Assembly (NCBI RefSeq): GCF_900111885.1
Contig: NZ_FOKG01000004.1
Coordinates: forward strand, 236,164 to 300,163
Direction of reading: 5' to 3'
From: Amycolatopsis marina
Lineage (GTDB): Bacteria; Actinomycetota; Actinomycetes; Mycobacteriales; Pseudonocardiaceae
Length of the DNA stretch: 64,000 nucleotides
Position 1 is the first letter of the stretch. Every line of letters starts with the position of its first letter. A program made the translations under genes and the position numbers. This document shows, in pieces, positions 15,782-24,215 of the stretch. The notes under the pieces were generated by a model that did not search any database, was not told the DNA's origin, and saw only the letters and a list, made by a program, of their open reading frames with translations.

Positions 15782-17523
15782 CAGCTTTCCCCTCCCTCTG
15801 TTCGCGCCGACGGCGCCCGGAACGCCAGTGCCTCGCCGACAGCAGTCACGATGAGCGCGAAGGAAGTCGCGCCAGGATCCGCGTGTCCCCTGCTCCGCTC
15901 GGCGAGCCGAGCCGCCCTGCCCTTCGCGGGCACGAGGTGGGCCGTCTCCTGTGCGGCGTCACTCGCCCGCTGCGCGGCCTTGCACCAGGCGTCGGCCACT
16001 CCCGCACCGGATGTGGCCTGCTCCCGGAGCACCGCGCGGAACGGCTCGATCGCGTCGAGCATCGTCTTCTCCCCCGGTTCGGCCTTGCCCAGGTCCACAA
16101 AGGCACGCGCGGCGTCGTCCACCGCGTCGGCGACGACCGTCGTGGTGATCTCCTCGGCGGCCAGCCCCCTCAGTCCGGCTCCGGTCTCCGCCAGCAGGAC
16201 CCCGTACAGCGCACCGGAGGCGCCACCGGAGGCGTCGGCGAGCGCCGTACCCGCACGCAGGAGCGCGCCGGCCAACGGCTCACCGTCCTGTTCGGCCGCA
16301 CGGGCCGCGGCCACCGCGGCGCGCATGCCGCGAGTGATCCCGAGCCCGTGGTCGCCGTCGGCCGCGACCGCGTCGAGTCTGCCGAGTTCGTCCTCTGCCT
16401 CGGTCACCGCGGCCAGCGCCGCGGTGAGCACCTGGTCGGCGATCCCCTCGCCCGCAACACCTTCTGCTCCCGTCAGCGCGGAATCCACTGTGGATTCCAG
16501 CTCGACGGTCTCCAGAACCGCTCCCGTGCTTCGATAGCCGGGGGTGTCGCAGGGAGCGCCGTACAGCTCCGCGAGTTCGTCGTCGAGAACCATGATCGAC
16601 AGAGAGACACCGGCCATGTCGAGTGAGGTAACGAACTCACCGACCTCGGTGTGCAGCGGGCTCAGCCCTGCTGCGGCAAGCCGTTCGTGCACCCGCTTGT
16701 AGGTGACGAACATTTCCTCGTACTTGGTGCGGCCCAGTCCGTTCAGCAGCACGACCACCCTGCGGTCGCCGCTCTCGGGCAGCGGCAGTTCGGGAAGCAG
16801 ACCGTCCACCAGTTCGTCGGCCAGTTCCACCGCGTCCAGCCTGCCGACGGTGCGAACGCCGGGCTCACCGTGGATGCCGAGGCCCAGTTCCATCTCCTGC
16901 TCGCCGACACGGAACAGCGGTTCCGCCGCACCCGGCAGGGTGCAGCCGCCGAAGGCGACGCCGAACGTGCGGGTGTTCGCGTTGGCCTTCACCGCTGCCG
17001 CGTGGACGCCGTCCAGGTCGTCGCCGCGCTCGGCGGCGGCGCCAGCCACTTTGAAGACCAGGAAGTCGCCCGCGACCCCGCGCCGCTTCTCGGGCTCCTC
17101 GGCGCTACCGCTGGCGATGTCGTCGGTCACCAGGATCGTGCGGCTGTCGATCCCCTCTGCCGCGAGCCGGCGCGCGGCGAGCCCGAAGTGCAGCACGTCG
17201 CCCGCGTAGTTGCCGTAGCCGAACAGCACACCCGCTCCGCCGTCGGCCGCTTTCGCCGTCCGGTAGACCTGCTCCGCACTGGGGCTGGTGAAGACGTCCC
17301 CAACCACCGCGCCATCGGCAAGGCCGGGCCCGACCAGTCCGGCGAAGGCCGGGTAGTGCCCACAGCCGCCGCCGATGACCACGGCGACCTTGCCCTGGCG
17401 CGGCACCTGACTGCCGAGCACGCCGTACGCGTCCGGCACCTTCCGCACGCTGCGCCCGTACGCGGTGACGAATCCATCGATCCAGTCCCGCTTGAAGGTC
17501 GTCGCGGCTCCGAGCACGGTCAT
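15781..17523 (-). CDS. DhaK-DhaL fused kinase (dihydroxyacetone/erythrulose kinase type)
   Basis: A 580-residue ATP-dependent ketose kinase with both domains fused. DhaK: GGGCGHYPAFAGLVG near residue 52, and the histidine that binds the substrate carbonyl in GLGIHGEPG near 212. DhaL: AADGDHGLGITRGM near 390 (metal-binding Asp residues) and GGASGALYGVLL near 437. The family phosphorylates dihydroxyacetone; in Mycobacterium smegmatis relatives (DerK, LerK) act on D- or L-erythrulose and sit beside RpiB-type isomerases, as here. Start ATG at 17523 overlaps the HAD stop (ATGA), and its stop overlaps the isomerase start, giving a tightly coupled HAD-kinase-isomerase operon. Confidence 0.9.
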   Translation of the reverse strand: MTVLGAATTFKRDWIDGFVTAYGRSVRKVPDAYGVLGSQVPRQGKVAVVIGGGCGHYPAFAGLVGPGLADGAVVGDVFTSPSAEQVYRTAKAADGGAGVLFGYGNYAGDVLHFGLAARRLAAEGIDSRTILVTDDIASGSAEEPEKRRGVAGDFLVFKVAGAAAERGDDLDGVHAAAVKANANTRTFGVAFGGCTLPGAAEPLFRVGEQEMELGLGIHGEPGVRTVGRLDAVELADELVDGLLPELPLPESGDRRVVVLLNGLGRTKYEEMFVTYKRVHERLAAAGLSPLHTEVGEFVTSLDMAGVSLSIMVLDDELAELYGAPCDTPGYRSTGAVLETVELESTVDSALTGAEGVAGEGIADQVLTAALAAVTEAEDELGRLDAVAADGDHGLGITRGMRAAVAAARAAEQDGEPLAGALLRAGTALADASGGASGALYGVLLAETGAGLRGLAAEEITTTVVADAVDDAARAFVDLGKAEPGEKTMLDAIEPFRAVLREQATSGAGVADAWCKAAQRASDAAQETAHLVPAKGRAARLAERSRGHADPGATSFALIVTAVGEALAFRAPSARTEGGES

Positions 17524-18215
17524 GGCCTGCCTCCCGCATCGGTGGCGACGAGCTCACCCGCCAGGTACGCGAGCAACGTCCGGCGCACCTCGTCGTTGTC
17601 CTTCGCCACCGCGGTGGCGAGTTCCAGGGCGTCCGGCTTCGGCGGGTAGGTCGGGTTGGGCAGTGCGACCACGGTGAGGCCCGCGGCAGCGGCCGCCCTG
17701 ATGCCATTGCTCGAGTCCTCGACGCCGAGACAGTCGGCGCCGCTCAGCCCGAGCCGGGCGGCAGCCTCGACGTAGACGTCCGGGCTCGGCTTTCCCCGCG
17801 CCACCTCCGCGCTGGAGACCGTCGCGGTGAACTCGCGTTCCAGGTCGTGGGTGTGCAGGATCGCGTCGATCACCCGGCGAGCGGCCGAGGAGGCCATCGC
17901 GATCGGAACCCGCGCACTGACCTCCCGCACCATCGCGTCGGCTCCCGGCAGCAGCGGGGCGTGTCCCGCCTCGATCGCCGCGATCATGCCGTCGACCACC
18001 GCGCGTTCGACGTCGACCGGCGTCTCCGGAGTCCCGCTTCGTTCGGCGAGATAGGCGGCCCATTCGGGAGCGCTCATGCCCTGCACCGTGGCGGTGTCAC
18101 TGTCCGTCCACTCGACCTGGTGCCGCGCTGCGTACGCGACCCAGTTCTCCTCCCAGAGGTGCTCGCTGTCGACAAGGACTCCGTCCATGTCGAAGACCAC
18201 CGCGGCGAGTGCCAT
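17520..18215 (-). CDS. HAD-superfamily sugar-phosphatase (beta-phosphoglucomutase-like)
   Basis: A 231-residue HAD protein. The nucleophile motif is VVFDMDGVLVDSE near residue 6, SSAARRVIDAIL holds the Ser of motif II, the Lys is in ARGKPSPDVYVEAA near 150, and GVEDSSNGIRAAAAAG is motif IV. It probably removes phosphate from a sugar or polyol phosphate, or clears a toxic dead-end phosphate. The ATG at 18215 has GAAAGGGG nine bases upstream; the GTG at 18233 is an alternative. It heads the minus-strand HAD-kinase-isomerase operon, with a DeoR-type operator 27 bp upstream. Confidence 0.88.
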   Translation of the reverse strand: MALAAVVFDMDGVLVDSEHLWEENWVAYAARHQVEWTDSDTATVQGMSAPEWAAYLAERSGTPETPVDVERAVVDGMIAAIEAGHAPLLPGADAMVREVSARVPIAMASSAARRVIDAILHTHDLEREFTATVSSAEVARGKPSPDVYVEAAARLGLSGADCLGVEDSSNGIRAAAAAGLTVVALPNPTYPPKPDALELATAVAKDNDEVRRTLLAYLAGELVATDAGGRP

Positions 18216-18241
18216 CGAAACAACCCCTTTCACATGCTTGA

Positions 18242-18254
18242 TGTTAAATTAACA
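18242..18254. promoter_or_regulatory. DeoR-type operator, HAD/DhaKL operon promoter
   Basis: TGTTAA-A-TTAACA is a perfect odd palindrome in otherwise GC-rich DNA. It lies 27 bp before the HAD start and 62 bp before the divergent phosphatase. Near-identical sites precede the second FGGY kinase and the MFS permease. Confidence 0.8.
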
Positions 18255-18315
18255 CTCTAGGCGCGATCTGTCACCATCATGCGATGCGGTACGACTCGAC
18301 GAGACTGGAGACCTG

Positions 18316-18942
18316 ATGCCGACCCGACTGCTGCTGGCCCGGCATGGCCAAACCGAATGGCATGCCGAGAACCGGTATGCCGGAACCAGTGAGGTCGCGC
18401 TGACGCGGGCCGGACTGGAGCAGGCCCGTGCGCTGGCCGAGTTCGTCCGCCGACTGGAAGGGACACGCAGGCCCACCGCGCTCTACTGCTCCCCGCAGGG
18501 CAGGGCGCGGACCACAGCGCAACCGGCGGCCGACGCACTCGGCCTCTCCCCCCGGATCTCCGGCGAACTGCGCGAGGTGCACTTCGGCGTCGTCGAGGGC
18601 CGCACCCTCGACGAGGTACGAGCGGAGGACCCCGAGCTGGTGAGCCGTTTCCGGGCGGATCCGGTCGCCTGCGCGTTTCCCGGTTCGGAGCCGCCGGAGG
18701 ACGCGGCGGAACGCGGCGCGAAGGCACTGCGGACGATCGCGGAGGCCGATGACGAAGTTGTGCTGGTGGTCGCACACAACACACTGCTCCGGCTGACGCT
18801 GTGCCGCATGCTCGGCATCCCGCTGTCGACCTACCGAACGGTGTTTCCGCAACTGGGCAACTGCGCGCTGACCGAGATCGACATCGATGGCGACCGGACG
18901 GCCCTGCGACGGTTCAATGTGCCGGTCGACGGACGACTTTGA
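18316..18942 (+). CDS. Histidine phosphatase family protein (phosphoglycerate mutase-like)
   Basis: A 208-residue protein with the catalytic RHG motif in LLLARHGQTEWHAENRYAG near residue 9, a second Arg/Glu region (LREVHFGVVEGRTLDEV near 85), and the second His in VVAHNTLLRL near 155. Members are broad phosphatases or mutases. Located between the DeoR regulator and the HAD operon and divergent from the latter, it probably dephosphorylates a sugar phosphate of the island. The ATG at 18316 follows GGAGACCTG. Confidence 0.88.
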   Translation: MPTRLLLARHGQTEWHAENRYAGTSEVALTRAGLEQARALAEFVRRLEGTRRPTALYCSPQGRARTTAQPAADALGLSPRISGELREVHFGVVEGRTLDEVRAEDPELVSRFRADPVACAFPGSEPPEDAAERGAKALRTIAEADDEVVLVVAHNTLLRLTLCRMLGIPLSTYRTVFPQLGNCALTEIDIDGDRTALRRFNVPVDGRL

Positions 18943-18988
18943 CGGTCGTGGTCGCGCGTTCGGAAACAAGCTCTGAGATATTGGCCGG

Positions 18989-19780
18989 ATGAGCAGCGAG
19001 ACGTCGAGCGGCGGCAGTGCACGCTCTCGTAGCATCCGCCAGCAGCGCATTACCGACTACGTCGTGGAGAAGGGATCCGCCTCAGCGGCCGAACTCGCCG
19101 AACTGACCGGCGTCAGCGTCATGACCGTGCATCGCGATCTCGACGAACTTGCCCGGCGCGGCCTCCTGCGCAAGTTCCGCGGCGGGGTCTCGGCGCAACC
19201 GTCGACGGTGTTCGAGAGCAACGCCGAGTACCGGCTCGGCGCGCACGTCGAGGCGAAGGCCGCGATCGCCCGCCAGGCCCTGACCTACGTCGAGCCGGGC
19301 ATGTCGATCCTGCTGGACGACTCGACCAGCGCGCTGGCGCTGGCCAAGCTGCTGCCCGAGGTGGCGCCGCTGACGGTGGCGACGAACTACCTGCGCACGA
19401 TCGAAGTGCTGAAGAACGTCGAGGACGTCCGGCTGATCTGCATCGGCGGGGACTACTCCAGCACGCACGACTCCTTCCTCGGCATGCCCTGCCTGGAGGC
19501 GGTGGAGCGGATCACTGTGGACGCCACCTTCGTCTCCACCTCGTCGATGAACGGCGAGATGACCTTTCACCAGGAGCCGGAAATCGTCATGGTCAAGCGA
19601 GTGATGCTCGCAAGTGCCGAGACCAAGGTGCTGCTGATGGACTCCAGCAAGATGCCGCGGTCGGCGCTGCACCGGCTGGCCCCTGTGGCGGACTACGACC
19701 GGCTGATCGTGGACTCCGGGGTGCCTGGCCAACTGCTCGAGGAGCTGCGCAGCCGCACCGTGGTCGACGTCGCGGGCTGA
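18989..19780 (+). CDS. DeoR-family transcriptional regulator of the polyol island
   Basis: A 263-residue regulator. The helix-turn-helix is IRQQRITDYVVEKGSASAAEL followed by VSVMTVHRDLDELARRGL; the DeoR sensor domain follows, with LLDDSTSALALAKLL, LICIGGDYSS and LLMDSSKMPRSALHR as the phosphate-sugar-binding elements. Such proteins repress until a phosphorylated sugar binds. It is 46 bp after the phosphatase gene and 101 bp before the second FGGY kinase. Three matching palindromes in the island are its likely targets. Confidence 0.92.
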   Translation: MSSETSSGGSARSRSIRQQRITDYVVEKGSASAAELAELTGVSVMTVHRDLDELARRGLLRKFRGGVSAQPSTVFESNAEYRLGAHVEAKAAIARQALTYVEPGMSILLDDSTSALALAKLLPEVAPLTVATNYLRTIEVLKNVEDVRLICIGGDYSSTHDSFLGMPCLEAVERITVDATFVSTSSMNGEMTFHQEPEIVMVKRVMLASAETKVLLMDSSKMPRSALHRLAPVADYDRLIVDSGVPGQLLEELRSRTVVDVAG

Positions 19781-19831
19781 CCTGCCCGAGGCGGAATCAG
19801 TCCGCGAGTTACCCGAAATCTCATCAAGTGC

Positions 19832-19842
19832 GTTAAATTAAC
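19832..19842. promoter_or_regulatory. DeoR-type operator, second FGGY kinase promoter
   Basis: GTTAA-A-TTAAC, 39 bp upstream of the kinase start. Outside the core it also shares GATG and ATGC flanking words with the sites at 18242 and 22952. Confidence 0.75.
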
Positions 19843-19881
19843 ATGCATGATGAGTCTGTGGATGCTTGCCATGGGGGCGGC

Positions 19882-21342
19882 ATGAGTGGGCCGGTGACCA
19901 TCGGGGTCGACGTGGCGACGGCCGGCGTGCGGGCGGTCGCCATGGCCGTGACCACCCGCGCTGTGCTGGCGTCGGCCTCGCGCAAGCTCCCCGCGCCGCA
20001 ACGGGATGGTCGCGGCCACAGTGAGTCGGACGCGAACGAGTGGTGGCCCAACGTCGTGGCCGCGCTCGTCGAAGTCACCGCACAGCTCCCGCGCGGCGGC
20101 GCCGAGGTACAGGCCGTCGCCGTGGCCGCGACCTCCGGCACGATCGTCGCGGTGGACGAAGCGGAACGGCCAGTGTCGCCGGCACTGATGTACGACGATC
20201 GCAGGGGCGCGCCGTACAACGCGAAGGCCGCCGGACTGGGCGGCGACCGCTGGGCACGCCTCGGTCTCGCCCCGTCCGCCACGGCTGCCCTCGGGCGTAT
20301 CGCGTGGCTGCGGGACACGGTGCCCGAAACCGCCGCGATCCGGCACACCCCAGAACTGATCGGCGCCCGGCTGACCGGTGCCACCGTGGCGACGGACTCC
20401 TCGCACGCACTGAAGAGCGGCTACGACGCGTTGGCCAGGCAGTGGCCGACCGACGTCTTCGACGCGCTCGGCGTCTCCGCCGACTTCCTGCCGGACGTGG
20501 TGGCGCCGACCTCCGTGCTCGGGGAGGTGTGCCGCACCGCGGCCGAAGCGACCGGGCTGCCCCTCGGTTGCCTCGTGGTCGCGGGGATGACCGACGGCTG
20601 CGCGGGACAGCTCGCGGCCGGAGCCTGCGAGCCCGGCCAGTTCGTCGGCATTCTCGGCACCACTTATGTCCTAAAAGGAGTCAGTGCCGATCTGGTCGCC
20701 GACCCGACGGGTGCGATGTACAGCCATCGGCACCCACAGGGCTGGTGGCTGCCCGGCGGAGCGTCCAACACCGGTGGCGAGGCGTTGGCCGATTCGACCG
20801 GCCTTGCCGCACTCGACGCCGCGGCGGCGGATCTCGGCCCCGCCAGGACACTGGCGTACCCACTGCGCAGGCAGGGCGAGCGTTTCCCGTTCGTCGCGGC
20901 ATCGGCGCGTGGATTCGAGCTCGGGGAACCCGAGTCCGCCGCGGAGGCGCACCGGGCACGGCTGGAGGGCGTCGCGTTCGTGGAACGGCTGGCACTGGAC
21001 CACGTGCGCAGACTCGGTCTGGAGGTCACGGCGCCGCTGTTCACCGCGGGCGGCGGCAGTCGCAGTCCACTGTGGAATCAGATCAGGGCTAGCGTGTCCG
21101 GGTTGAGCCTGCGGGTGAGCGAGAGCGCGGAGACCGGCTACGGAGCAGCGTTGCTGGCGGCCGCCGCGCTACTGCCCGGCGGATTGAGCGAGGCCTGCCG
21201 AGACCTCCCCGGAGCGACGAGCCTCGTCGACCCCGACCCCGCAGAGCGCGCTGCGCTGGAGGATTCCTACCGCCGCTTCTGTATGGAACTGCACGGCCGG
21301 GGCTGGATCGACGACGAACTGCTGACCACAGCGGTGCGGTAA
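19882..21342 (+). CDS. FGGY-family carbohydrate kinase (D-ribulokinase-like)
   Basis: A 486-residue kinase distinct from the one at 12530. TIGVDVATAGVRAVAMA is the phosphate loop; MYDDRRG near residue 106 is the substrate motif, a form seen in ribulose/xylulose kinase-like subgroups; GMTDGCAGQLAAGA near 240 and FTAGGGSRSPLWNQI near 390 follow. It probably phosphorylates a ketose made from an imported polyol. The ATG at 19882 follows GGGGGCGG; ATG at 19843 would overlap the operator and is less likely. It ends in a very strong bidirectional terminator facing the permease gene. Confidence 0.87.
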   Translation: MSGPVTIGVDVATAGVRAVAMAVTTRAVLASASRKLPAPQRDGRGHSESDANEWWPNVVAALVEVTAQLPRGGAEVQAVAVAATSGTIVAVDEAERPVSPALMYDDRRGAPYNAKAAGLGGDRWARLGLAPSATAALGRIAWLRDTVPETAAIRHTPELIGARLTGATVATDSSHALKSGYDALARQWPTDVFDALGVSADFLPDVVAPTSVLGEVCRTAAEATGLPLGCLVVAGMTDGCAGQLAAGACEPGQFVGILGTTYVLKGVSADLVADPTGAMYSHRHPQGWWLPGGASNTGGEALADSTGLAALDAAAADLGPARTLAYPLRRQGERFPFVAASARGFELGEPESAAEAHRARLEGVAFVERLALDHVRRLGLEVTAPLFTAGGGSRSPLWNQIRASVSGLSLRVSESAETGYGAALLAAAALLPGGLSEACRDLPGATSLVDPDPAERAALEDSYRRFCMELHGRGWIDDELLTTAVR

Positions 21343-21343
21343 C

Positions 21344-21390
21344 GCCGTCAGGGCCACCCCGCGTCCCGGATGCGGGGTGGCCCTGACGGC
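21344..21390. terminator. Bidirectional terminator between kinase and permease
   Basis: A perfect 19-bp stem (21344-21362 with 21372-21390) around a 9-base loop, starting two bases after the kinase stop and ending 14 bp from the convergent permease stop. No T-run is needed for such a stem in high-GC actinobacteria. Confidence 0.85.
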
Positions 21391-21404
21391 GGTTCAGCGT
21401 GCGA

Positions 21405-22823
21405 TCAGACCGGGGCGCTCGCCGCCGCAGGGGATCCTGTCCCCTGAGCCTGGGCGATACGCGCCTTTTTCTTCTCGTGTGGGTCGCTGTCGTCCTTCAG
21501 CCTGGTCGACAGCAGCGCGACGAGCACGTACAGCGCGCCGAACGTGATCGCGACACCGCCGCCGCCGAACAGCGGGTAGAACAGCGTCACCATGAACGGC
21601 CCGACGAACGCGGCGCCGCCCGCACCGAAGTTGAGCACCGCCAGCGCGGCACCCTTGTCCTTTGTGGGCACCATCGACGGCATCAGCGCCGAAAGCGGCA
21701 CGAACCCGGCGAGCAGCACACCGTAGAGCACGCCGAATCCTGCTGCGGCGGCGAAGGTGCCCGCCGTCATCGCGCCGAAGTACCAGAGCGGTGCCGCGAC
21801 GGCACAGCCAAGGCAACCGAACCAGGTCACCGTCCTGCGCCAGCCGAAGTAGTCACCGAAGACGCCGAAGAACAGGTTGGCCGCGATGTTCGCCCCGTAC
21901 GCGATGGCACTGAGCGAGGAGACCTCGGCGGCACTCAGGAAGCCGCCGTCGGTGGCCTCCACGCCGAAGGTGAACGGGAACATCGCGAAGAAACCGTACT
22001 GCGGCGCGGTGTTCACGATCCTGACCAGTCCGCCAGCGAGCACCCTGCGGTCCCGCCAGAGGATGTCCACACCCTCGAACAGCCGCTTGAGGCTGGTGGG
22101 GTTCTCCACGGTCTCGTCGGCGATCGGCTTGCTGCCGCTGGGTTCTTTGACGAAGAAGCAGCCGATCACCGAGCCGATCGCGACCAGGACCAGCGAGAGC
22201 ACCAACGTTCCGTACAGGCTCATCCCGAACGGCCCGATGGCGAGTGCGGCCACCGCCGCGCCCAGGGTGGGCAGGCCGCCGGTGAAGGCGAACCAGAACC
22301 AGCCCGCGACCGAGCCGCGCATCCGCTCCGGACTGGCGATCTGCGCCCAGACGAGGAATGCGAAGGCGAACAGCGGATAGGCGAAACCGCGGATGGCGTA
22401 GGTGGTGATGATGAACGCCGAACTCTGCGTCGGTATCGCGATGAAGAGGAAGATGACCTCGAAGACGATCCACCAGGCCGCGCCGAGCCACATCACCCTG
22501 CGCGGTCCCCAGATCGCGGACAACGTCCCGGAGAACCACGCGGCGACCATCACGGCGACGCCGTAGGCCGTCACCGTGGCGAAGGAGGCCTGGGCACCCG
22601 GCAGGCCACCACCGTCCGGTTGCTGCAGGTAGTCCGAAAGGTACGTGATCTCGACGCCGTCACCGATCATGAAGATCAGGACCGCGACGAAACCCCACAC
22701 CAGCGGCCGGGGAATGCCGATTCGCTCGATACCGGTGAGTGGCCGGTCGTCCGGCTCCGGCGTTGCGGGACCCTGCGGGGCGCCCATGCCGGAACCGCGG
22801 TCGGTGGGCGGGGACTGGGACAT
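21405..22823 (-). CDS. MFS transporter, polyol permease (RbtT/DalT-like) family
   Basis: A 472-residue twelve-helix transporter. GIERIGIPRPLVWGFVAVLI and GDGVEITYLSDYL at the first helix resemble ribitol/D-arabitol permeases; SGTLSAIWGPRRVMWLG is the conserved 2-3 loop and FGVFGDYFGWRRTVTWFG its second-half repeat. The basic C-terminal tail is cytoplasmic. It should import the island's polyol by proton symport. The ATG at 22823 has GGAGGT four bases upstream; the longer reading is unlikely. A DeoR-type operator lies 129 bp upstream. Confidence 0.88.
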   Translation of the reverse strand: MSQSPPTDRGSGMGAPQGPATPEPDDRPLTGIERIGIPRPLVWGFVAVLIFMIGDGVEITYLSDYLQQPDGGGLPGAQASFATVTAYGVAVMVAAWFSGTLSAIWGPRRVMWLGAAWWIVFEVIFLFIAIPTQSSAFIITTYAIRGFAYPLFAFAFLVWAQIASPERMRGSVAGWFWFAFTGGLPTLGAAVAALAIGPFGMSLYGTLVLSLVLVAIGSVIGCFFVKEPSGSKPIADETVENPTSLKRLFEGVDILWRDRRVLAGGLVRIVNTAPQYGFFAMFPFTFGVEATDGGFLSAAEVSSLSAIAYGANIAANLFFGVFGDYFGWRRTVTWFGCLGCAVAAPLWYFGAMTAGTFAAAAGFGVLYGVLLAGFVPLSALMPSMVPTKDKGAALAVLNFGAGGAAFVGPFMVTLFYPLFGGGGVAITFGALYVLVALLSTRLKDDSDPHEKKKARIAQAQGTGSPAAASAPV

Positions 22824-22951
22824 GCTGACCTCCAGAACGAACAGCATCAGACGGCGACCGCGACGTACGACACGGGCCGGCGCCTGGCACTGGAGGCACG
22901 TCGCTGTGCTGGCAGGGATGTTTCCTGACCATCAGGCCATATCATGCAAGA

Positions 22952-22964
22952 TGTTAAACTAACA
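22952..22964. promoter_or_regulatory. DeoR-type operator, permease promoter
   Basis: TGTTA-AAC-TAACA, preceded by CATGCAAGA. The word GCAAGATGTTA is repeated 20 bp further on (from 22967), giving a possible second half-site. Confidence 0.75.
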
Positions 22965-23020
22965 CGCAAGATGTTAGCTTGACCTCGTTCCAGATCGTGC
23001 GACTGCCGTCCTCCCAGGCT

Positions 23021-23055
23021 GGGGATGTTCCCAATGCCACATTGGGGACATCCCC
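23021..23055. repeat. 15-bp inverted repeat
   Basis: GGGGATGTTCCCAAT and ATTGGGGACATCCCC form a 15-bp stem with one G-T type mismatch and a 5-base loop (GCCAC). It may be a terminator or an extragenic repeat. Confidence 0.7.
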
Positions 23056-23065
23056 GGGTGCGACA

Positions 23066-23124
23066 AAGGCCGCCCGCGGGCTGCCACAGCGCGGGGTGGC
23101 GCTGGACGGCTCGCGGGCGGCCTT
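23066..23124 (-). terminator. Terminator-like hairpin after DivIVA-like gene
   Basis: AAGGCCGCCCGCG pairs perfectly with CGCGGGCGGCCTT over 13 bp around a 33-base loop, starting 18 bp after the stop codon of the minus-strand gene. Confidence 0.65.
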
Positions 23125-23142
23125 GTGCCTGGCCTTGAGTTC

Positions 23143-24105
23143 CTACTTGGCGGGTACCGGCTTGTTTGCCTTGTCGGACTTGTCCGACTTCGCCGCAGGC
23201 TCGGCAGCACCGCCCGATGCGGGGGGCGTACCCGGCCGCTTCGCCGCGTCCTCGGCGGCTCCCGCTTCCAGCGCGCCCAGCTGGCGCATGGCCTCCTGCA
23301 TCGCGGTCTGGGTCGAGGTGAGCCGCTCGGTGACATCGCGCCGGAGTGCGATCGCCTGTGTCCGCTGCTTCTCGGCGTCGGCGAGCTGGTTCTCCGCGTC
23401 GGTGATCATCGCGGTGGCCCGCTTCTTGGCGTCCGCCTCCCGCTCCGTCGCCGCCTTCTCCACCTCGGCGGTCTTGGCGGCCAGTGTCTCCTCGGTCTTC
23501 TTCTCCGCGGCCGCGCGACGCTCCGCAGCCTCCTCGTCCAGCTTGTCCCGACGCTGCTCGGCGAGTTGCGCGAGCCGGTCGACCTCGGCGCGCCCGTTCG
23601 CCATGAGCTCCTCGTGCTCGGCGGTCAGCTTCTTGCGGCGAGCCTCGAACTCGGCCTCGAGCTCCGCACGCCGGTTCTCCAGCTCCACCTTCTTCTCGGC
23701 GGCGAGCTTGTCCGAGGCATCGCGGGTGCGCTCCGCATAGGAGTCGGCTGCCGCCCGGGTCTGCTCGGCCTCCTTCTCGGCCTTCGCGCGCAGTTCGGCG
23801 ATTTCCTCCTCGGCGAGGTTCATCATCGCCCGGACGCGCTCGGTCATCGCGGTGGCGCCGGAAGGGTTGGCGGCGAGCCTGCCGAGGGCCGCCTTCGACT
23901 CCGCAAGGTCTTGCTGGGCTTGTCTCAGTGACTTGGACAACTCGGCGACCGAGGCGACCGCTTCATCGCGGTTCTGCGCGGTGCTCTTGAGGTCGAGGTT
24001 CAGTTTCTTGAGCCGCTCGTCGACCTGCTGCTGGTCGTAACCGCGAAACGCGGTGGCGAAGGGGGAGGTCGCGGGGGCCGCTTCAGGCTTGTCGGCTGCT
24101 GGCAT
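23143..24105 (-). CDS. DivIVA-domain coiled-coil protein
   Basis: A 320-residue, almost wholly coiled-coil protein. Residues 15-45 (PFATAFRGYDQQQVDERLKK) are a DivIVA-type N-terminal domain, which binds curved membrane at poles or septa. Residues 50-280 are Ala/Glu/Lys/Arg heptads, and a Lys/Asp/Pro-rich tail ends the protein. In actinobacteria such Wag31 relatives organise polar growth or the cytoskeleton; this one differs from Wag31 in length and tail. The ATG at 24105 has AAGG upstream. It is divergent from the DUF445 triplet 110 bp away, so the two could be co-regulated. Confidence 0.8.
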   Translation of the reverse strand: MPAADKPEAAPATSPFATAFRGYDQQQVDERLKKLNLDLKSTAQNRDEAVASVAELSKSLRQAQQDLAESKAALGRLAANPSGATAMTERVRAMMNLAEEEIAELRAKAEKEAEQTRAAADSYAERTRDASDKLAAEKKVELENRRAELEAEFEARRKKLTAEHEELMANGRAEVDRLAQLAEQRRDKLDEEAAERRAAAEKKTEETLAAKTAEVEKAATEREADAKKRATAMITDAENQLADAEKQRTQAIALRRDVTERLTSTQTAMQEAMRQLGALEAGAAEDAAKRPGTPPASGGAAEPAAKSDKSDKANKPVPAK

Positions 24106-24215
24106 CCGCAAACCTTAGTGAGTGCACGTGTCGGATCGGATACCGCCATTCGGCTGCATTACGGTTCGGGCAAGTACGGTGGGCCGCCACGGCCGGACGC
24201 AGAGCAGGGACGGGC

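Larger units (their letters stand above)
22824..23142. other. Intergenic region upstream of permease
   Basis: This 319-bp gap holds the permease operator (22952-22964), a second half-site-like TGTTAGC word at 22972, a 35-bp inverted repeat (23021-23055) and the terminator of the DivIVA-like gene (23066-23124). I see no gene. Confidence 0.7.
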
